Shown here: piece after piece, positions 27,361 to 27,755 of the stretch
Layout: each line of letters opens with the position of its first letter
Numbering within the stretch: position 1 is the first letter of the stretch
Source: Dehalococcoidia bacterium
Lineage (GTDB): Bacteria; Chloroflexota; Dehalococcoidia; UBA2979
Length of the DNA stretch: 27,755 nucleotides
Assembly: GCA_023228765.1 (NCBI GenBank)
Contig: JALOAM010000023.1
Span: 1 to 27,755, forward strand
Direction: 5' to 3'
Position numbers and translations under genes: made by a program
Notes under the pieces: model-generated
Seen by the model: the letters and a program-made list of their open reading frames with translations, nothing else
What the model was told of the DNA's origin: nothing
The model's database searches: none

Positions 27361-27755
27361 GTGCAAGACCGGATCGAGGCCTTCCTCCACTACCTGTCGG
27401 CGGAACGTGGCGCCTCCAAGAACACGATCGACGCATACCGGAACGACCTCGGCGGGTTCCGCAAGTTCATCGACGCCGGCGGCGCCGCGCCCGCCCCGCT
27501 CGCGTCGGGCGACGACTCCTCCGAGGACGGTGCGGGCACCGCTGGTGGAGCGGGCTCCGAGTCCCCCATCACCCAGGTCGTCACGCCTCAGACCATCACC
27601 GGCTACATCGGCGACCTGAACGACCGCCGCTACGCGAAGGCCACCGTGGCCCGCAAGGTCGCGGCCGTGAAGTCGTTCTGCGCCTTCCTGCTGGACAGCG
27701 GGGACCTGCAGAGCAATCCCGCGACGCAGGTCGACTCCCCCCGAGCACCGAAGCC
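27361..27755 (+). CDS. Tyrosine recombinase XerC/XerD-like, N-terminal part (runs off window)
   Basis: The frame is open to the window end, giving 131 codons. Residues 2-40 (QDRIEAFLHYLSAERGAS, then NTIDAYRNDLGGFRKFI) and 72-131 (VTPQTITGYIGDL, ATVARKVAAVKSFCAFLL) form the SAM-like core-binding domain of Xer recombinases, which resolve chromosome dimers. The catalytic domain with the Arg/His/Tyr residues is beyond the window, so XerC, XerD or a phage-type integrase cannot be told apart. Between the two halves, about residues 40-70, is an Ala/Gly/Ser/Asp-rich insert absent from typical Xer proteins. GTG 27361 is preceded by GGAGAG (27352-27357), close to the start codon. A good promoter lies about 115 bp upstream. 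Confidence 0.88.
   Translation, partial: MQDRIEAFLHYLSAERGASKNTIDAYRNDLGGFRKFIDAGGAAPAPLASGDDSSEDGAGTAGGAGSESPITQVVTPQTITGYIGDLNDRRYAKATVARKVAAVKSFCAFLLDSGDLQSNPATQVDSPRAPK

Noticed and set aside
27361..27755. Phage integrase marking the edge of a mobile element
   Set aside because: No att-like repeat of the tRNA ends and no other mobile genes are in the window; the N-terminal domain fits Xer, and the catalytic part is not present to decide.

Overview
The window is about 27.8 kb of GC-rich bacterial chromosome, densely packed with housekeeping genes on both strands. It has 23 protein genes I can support, three tRNA genes and several hairpin terminators. I see no prophage, transposon, CRISPR array or secretion or defence island. 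The SURF1 protein, aconitase, cupredoxin lipoprotein and M1 aminopeptidase point to an aerobic organism with a respiratory chain. All three tRNA genes encode their own CCA ends, which argues mildly against many high-GC Actinobacteria. With the type II glutamine synthetase and the gene mix, a Chloroflexota-like lineage is possible, but this is a low-confidence inference.

Layout. Bases 1-4685 are a methionine / one-carbon block: a methionine synthase split into two adjacent genes (homocysteine-binding half, then folate/cobalamin/reactivation half) facing metF, which makes its methyl-folate substrate. Bases 4800-6925 hold a ketopantoate-reductase-family gene, an unrecognised 62-residue ORF with a strong ribosome site, and a thioesterase-like gene. 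At 6935-10851 a GNAT acetyltransferase gene diverges from a thioredoxin-like DUF255 (YyaL-type) gene that overlaps an MFS exporter. At 11057-13427 an alkaline-phosphatase-superfamily gene converges on a eukaryote-type (GSII) glutamine synthetase across a strong hairpin. At 13659-15420 come a flavin reductase, a SURF1 gene and a convergent DinB gene. At 15736-19643 aminopeptidase N is translationally coupled to a second MFS transporter. At 19647-23987, all on the minus strand, are a tiny LuxR-type HTH ORF, aconitase A, 3-methyladenine glycosylase I and a blue-copper lipoprotein. At 24187-24510 is a tRNA Val-Leu-Arg operon with a promoter and an intrinsic terminator. It is followed by uvrC, pcm and, at the right edge, the start of a Xer-type tyrosine recombinase.

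Most of the window is ordinary. The points worth a second look are the split MetH, a 19-bp inverted repeat around its start, a recurring TANNNT box 6-7 nt upstream of four start codons (candidate leaderless mRNAs), a tRNA-Arg with a GCG anticodon, an 18-bp perfect inverted repeat upstream of tag, the orphan HTH mini-protein, the 62-residue ORF, and a low-complexity insert in the recombinase. I did not find evidence of a novel multi-gene system.
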